Assembly (NCBI GenBank): GCA_036567085.1
Contig: DATCVG010000022.1
Coordinates: forward strand, 1-22,719
Direction: 5' to 3'
DNA: 22,719 nt
From: Methylopumilus sp036567085
GTDB taxonomy: Bacteria; Pseudomonadota; Gammaproteobacteria; Burkholderiales; Methylophilaceae
Shown here: piece after piece, positions 22,198 through 22,719 of the stretch
Layout: every line of letters starts with the position of its first letter
Position numbering within the stretch: position 1 is the first letter of the stretch
Made by a program: the position numbers and the translations under genes
The notes under the pieces: generated by a model
What the model saw: the letters and a program-made list of their open reading frames with translations, nothing else
Database searches by the model: none
Told to the model about the DNA's origin: nothing

Positions 22198-22226
22198 ATT
22201 ATACCTAACGCTTTAAACTTTTACAA
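22198..22226 (-). promoter_or_regulatory. Predicted sigma70-type promoter between rpsJ and rplC
   Basis: On the minus strand TTGTAA (22221-22226, 4/6), a 17-base spacer and a perfect TATAAT (22198-22203). The -35 hexamer is exactly the last sense codon (TTG, Leu) plus the stop (TAA) of rpsJ. The start would fall near 22191, after a GC-rich TTCGCGC. It would drive rplC and the rest of the S10 genes independently of tuf-rpsJ. Confidence 0.72.
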
Positions 22227-22529
22227 CTTAATTTCTACATCAACCCCAGCAGCTAAATCCAGCTTCATTAAAGCATCCACTGTTTTATCTGTAGGATCTA
22301 AGATATCCATCAATCTTTGATGAGTTCTTATTTCAAATTGATCGCGTGATGTCTTATTCACATGTGGCGATCTTAAAATATCGAATCTTTCAATTCGAGT
22401 AGGTAGTGGGACAGGTCCTTTGACAACAGCACCTGTTCTTTTTGCGGTTTCAACGATTTCTTGAGCTGATTGATCGATTAAACGATAATCAAACGCTTTC
22501 AAACGTATACGAATTTTCTGACTTTGCAT
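22221..22529 (-). CDS. rpsJ: Ribosomal protein S10 / transcription antitermination factor NusE
   Basis: A 102-residue protein with two roles. It is a 30S head protein, and as NusE it pairs with NusB on boxA RNA to modify elongating RNA polymerase. QKIRIRLKAFDYRLIDQSAQ at 4-23, GPVPLPTRIERFDILRSPHV and KTSRDQFEIRTHQRLMDILD are canonical. Its 53-base spacer from tuf carries a hairpin, a boxA-like CGCTCTTTG and the GGAAAGG ribosome site in direct succession. Its final Leu codon and stop form the -35 of the next promoter. It is probably cotranscribed with tuf, as no promoter is evident in the spacer. Confidence 0.98.
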   Translation of the reverse strand: MQSQKIRIRLKAFDYRLIDQSAQEIVETAKRTGAVVKGPVPLPTRIERFDILRSPHVNKTSRDQFEIRTHQRLMDILDPTDKTVDALMKLDLAAGVDVEIKL

Positions 22530-22538
22530 TTTTTACTA

Positions 22539-22553
22539 CCTTTCCAAAGAGCG
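22539..22553 (-). promoter_or_regulatory. boxA-like motif abutting the rpsJ Shine-Dalgarno
   Basis: CGCTCTTTG (22545-22553) runs directly into GGAAAGG (22539-22545), the ribosome site of rpsJ nine bases before its ATG. The motif matches the core of NusB/NusE boxA. Any protein bound to it would cover or adjoin the Shine-Dalgarno. Confidence 0.55.
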
Positions 22554-22569
22554 AATACCTTGCGGTATT
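22554..22569 (-). promoter_or_regulatory. GCAA-tetraloop hairpin before the rpsJ boxA-like motif
   Basis: The transcript reads AATACC-GCAA-GGTATT: a perfect 6-bp stem closed by a GNRA-type loop, 13 bases after the tuf stop and directly joined to the boxA-like motif. No U-tract follows, so it is not a simple terminator. The stem-then-boxA order resembles the boxB-boxA order of E. coli rrn leaders. Confidence 0.55.
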
Positions 22570-22582
22570 AATTTTTAAAAAA

Positions 22583-22719
22583 CTATTCAATCACCTTAGC
22601 AACAACACCAGCACCTACTGTGCGACCACCTTCACGAATCGCAAAGCGTAAACCTTCTTCCATCGCAATTGGTGCAATGAGTGTTACTGTAATTGACACG
22701 TTGTCACCTGGCATCACCA
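22583..22719 (-). CDS. tuf: Elongation factor Tu, C-terminal 45 residues
   Basis: The gene enters from the right edge; 45 codons and the TAG stop (22583-22585) are visible. VMPGDNVSITVTLIAPIAME and EGLRFAIREGGRTVGAGVVA then KVIE are the invariant end of EF-Tu domain III. EF-Tu delivers aminoacyl-tRNA to the ribosome as a GTPase. It is upstream of rpsJ with 53 bases between. Whether a second tuf copy exists cannot be told from this window. Confidence 0.97.
   Translation of the reverse strand, partial: VMPGDNVSITVTLIAPIAMEEGLRFAIREGGRTVGAGVVAKVIE

Noticed and set aside
22554..22569. Intrinsic terminator for tuf
   Set aside because: The stem is perfect but only 6 bp and is followed by CGCTCTTTGG rather than a U-tract; rpsJ has no clear promoter of its own, so read-through is expected.
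1..22719. Mobile elements, CRISPR arrays, tRNA or rRNA genes, defence or secondary-metabolite systems
   Set aside because: I read both strands and the gaps and found no transposase, long terminal repeats, regularly spaced repeats, cloverleaf or unfamiliar multi-gene cluster; practically all coding space is housekeeping genes.

Overview
This window is the large ribosomal-protein (S10-spc-alpha) cluster of an AT-rich proteobacterium together with the housekeeping genes beyond its 3' end. Protein sequences and gene order point to a betaproteobacterium: tuf-rpsJ-rplC and on to rpoA-rplQ, with infA between secY and rpmJ, and a coaBC-dut-rpmB-rpmG block. The low GC, short intergenic spaces, c-551/c-552-type cytochrome and ilvD/lgt pairing would suit a streamlined Methylophilaceae lineage (OM43 / 'Ca. 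Methylopumilus'-like). That family assignment is an inference I could not test.

Left part, 1-8460. A truncated periplasmic cytochrome c gene (minus strand) is followed by an ilvD-mutarotase pair (minus; dihydroxyacid dehydratase and a YeaD-like hexose-6-phosphate mutarotase). Divergent from ilvD is lgt (plus). It converges on cstA plus a 59-codon gene, ybdD (minus). Divergent from cstA is a plus-strand group coaBC-dut, then rpmB-rpmG with its own promoter. A bidirectional hairpin terminator at 8426-8453 separates rpmG from the ribosomal cluster.

Right part, 8477-22719, all minus strand, so it is transcribed from the right edge to the left: tuf (partial), rpsJ, rplC, rplD, rplW, rplB, rpsS, rplV, rpsC, rplP, rpmC, rpsQ, then a promoter and rplN, rplX, rplE, rpsN, rpsH, rplF, rplR, rpsE, rpmD, rplO, secY, infA, rpmJ, then a promoter and rpsM, rpsK, rpsD, rpoA, rplQ. 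Almost every protein is full length and canonical. Translation is tightly coupled, with overlaps at rplC/rplD, rplD/rplW and rpsC/rplP.

The unusual content is regulatory and structural. A small GCAA-loop hairpin followed directly by a boxA-like CGCTCTTTG abuts the Shine-Dalgarno of rpsJ, which encodes S10/NusE, itself a boxA-binding protein. The same nine bases recur at the start of the rplC leader. Three sigma70-type promoters with 17-base spacers sit inside the cluster. One has its -35 hexamer formed by the last codon and stop of rpsJ; another starts an mRNA with a strong 5' hairpin before rplN. Smaller points are the ybdD gene sharing a TTAA stop with lgt, TTG starts for rpsD, secY and coaBC, a long basic tail on S3, and a near-leaderless lgt. 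I saw no mobile element, CRISPR array, tRNA, rRNA or defence system, and no evidence of a wholly new multi-gene system. No gene-free stretch exceeds 300 bases; the longest are 17249-17410 and 6140-6278.
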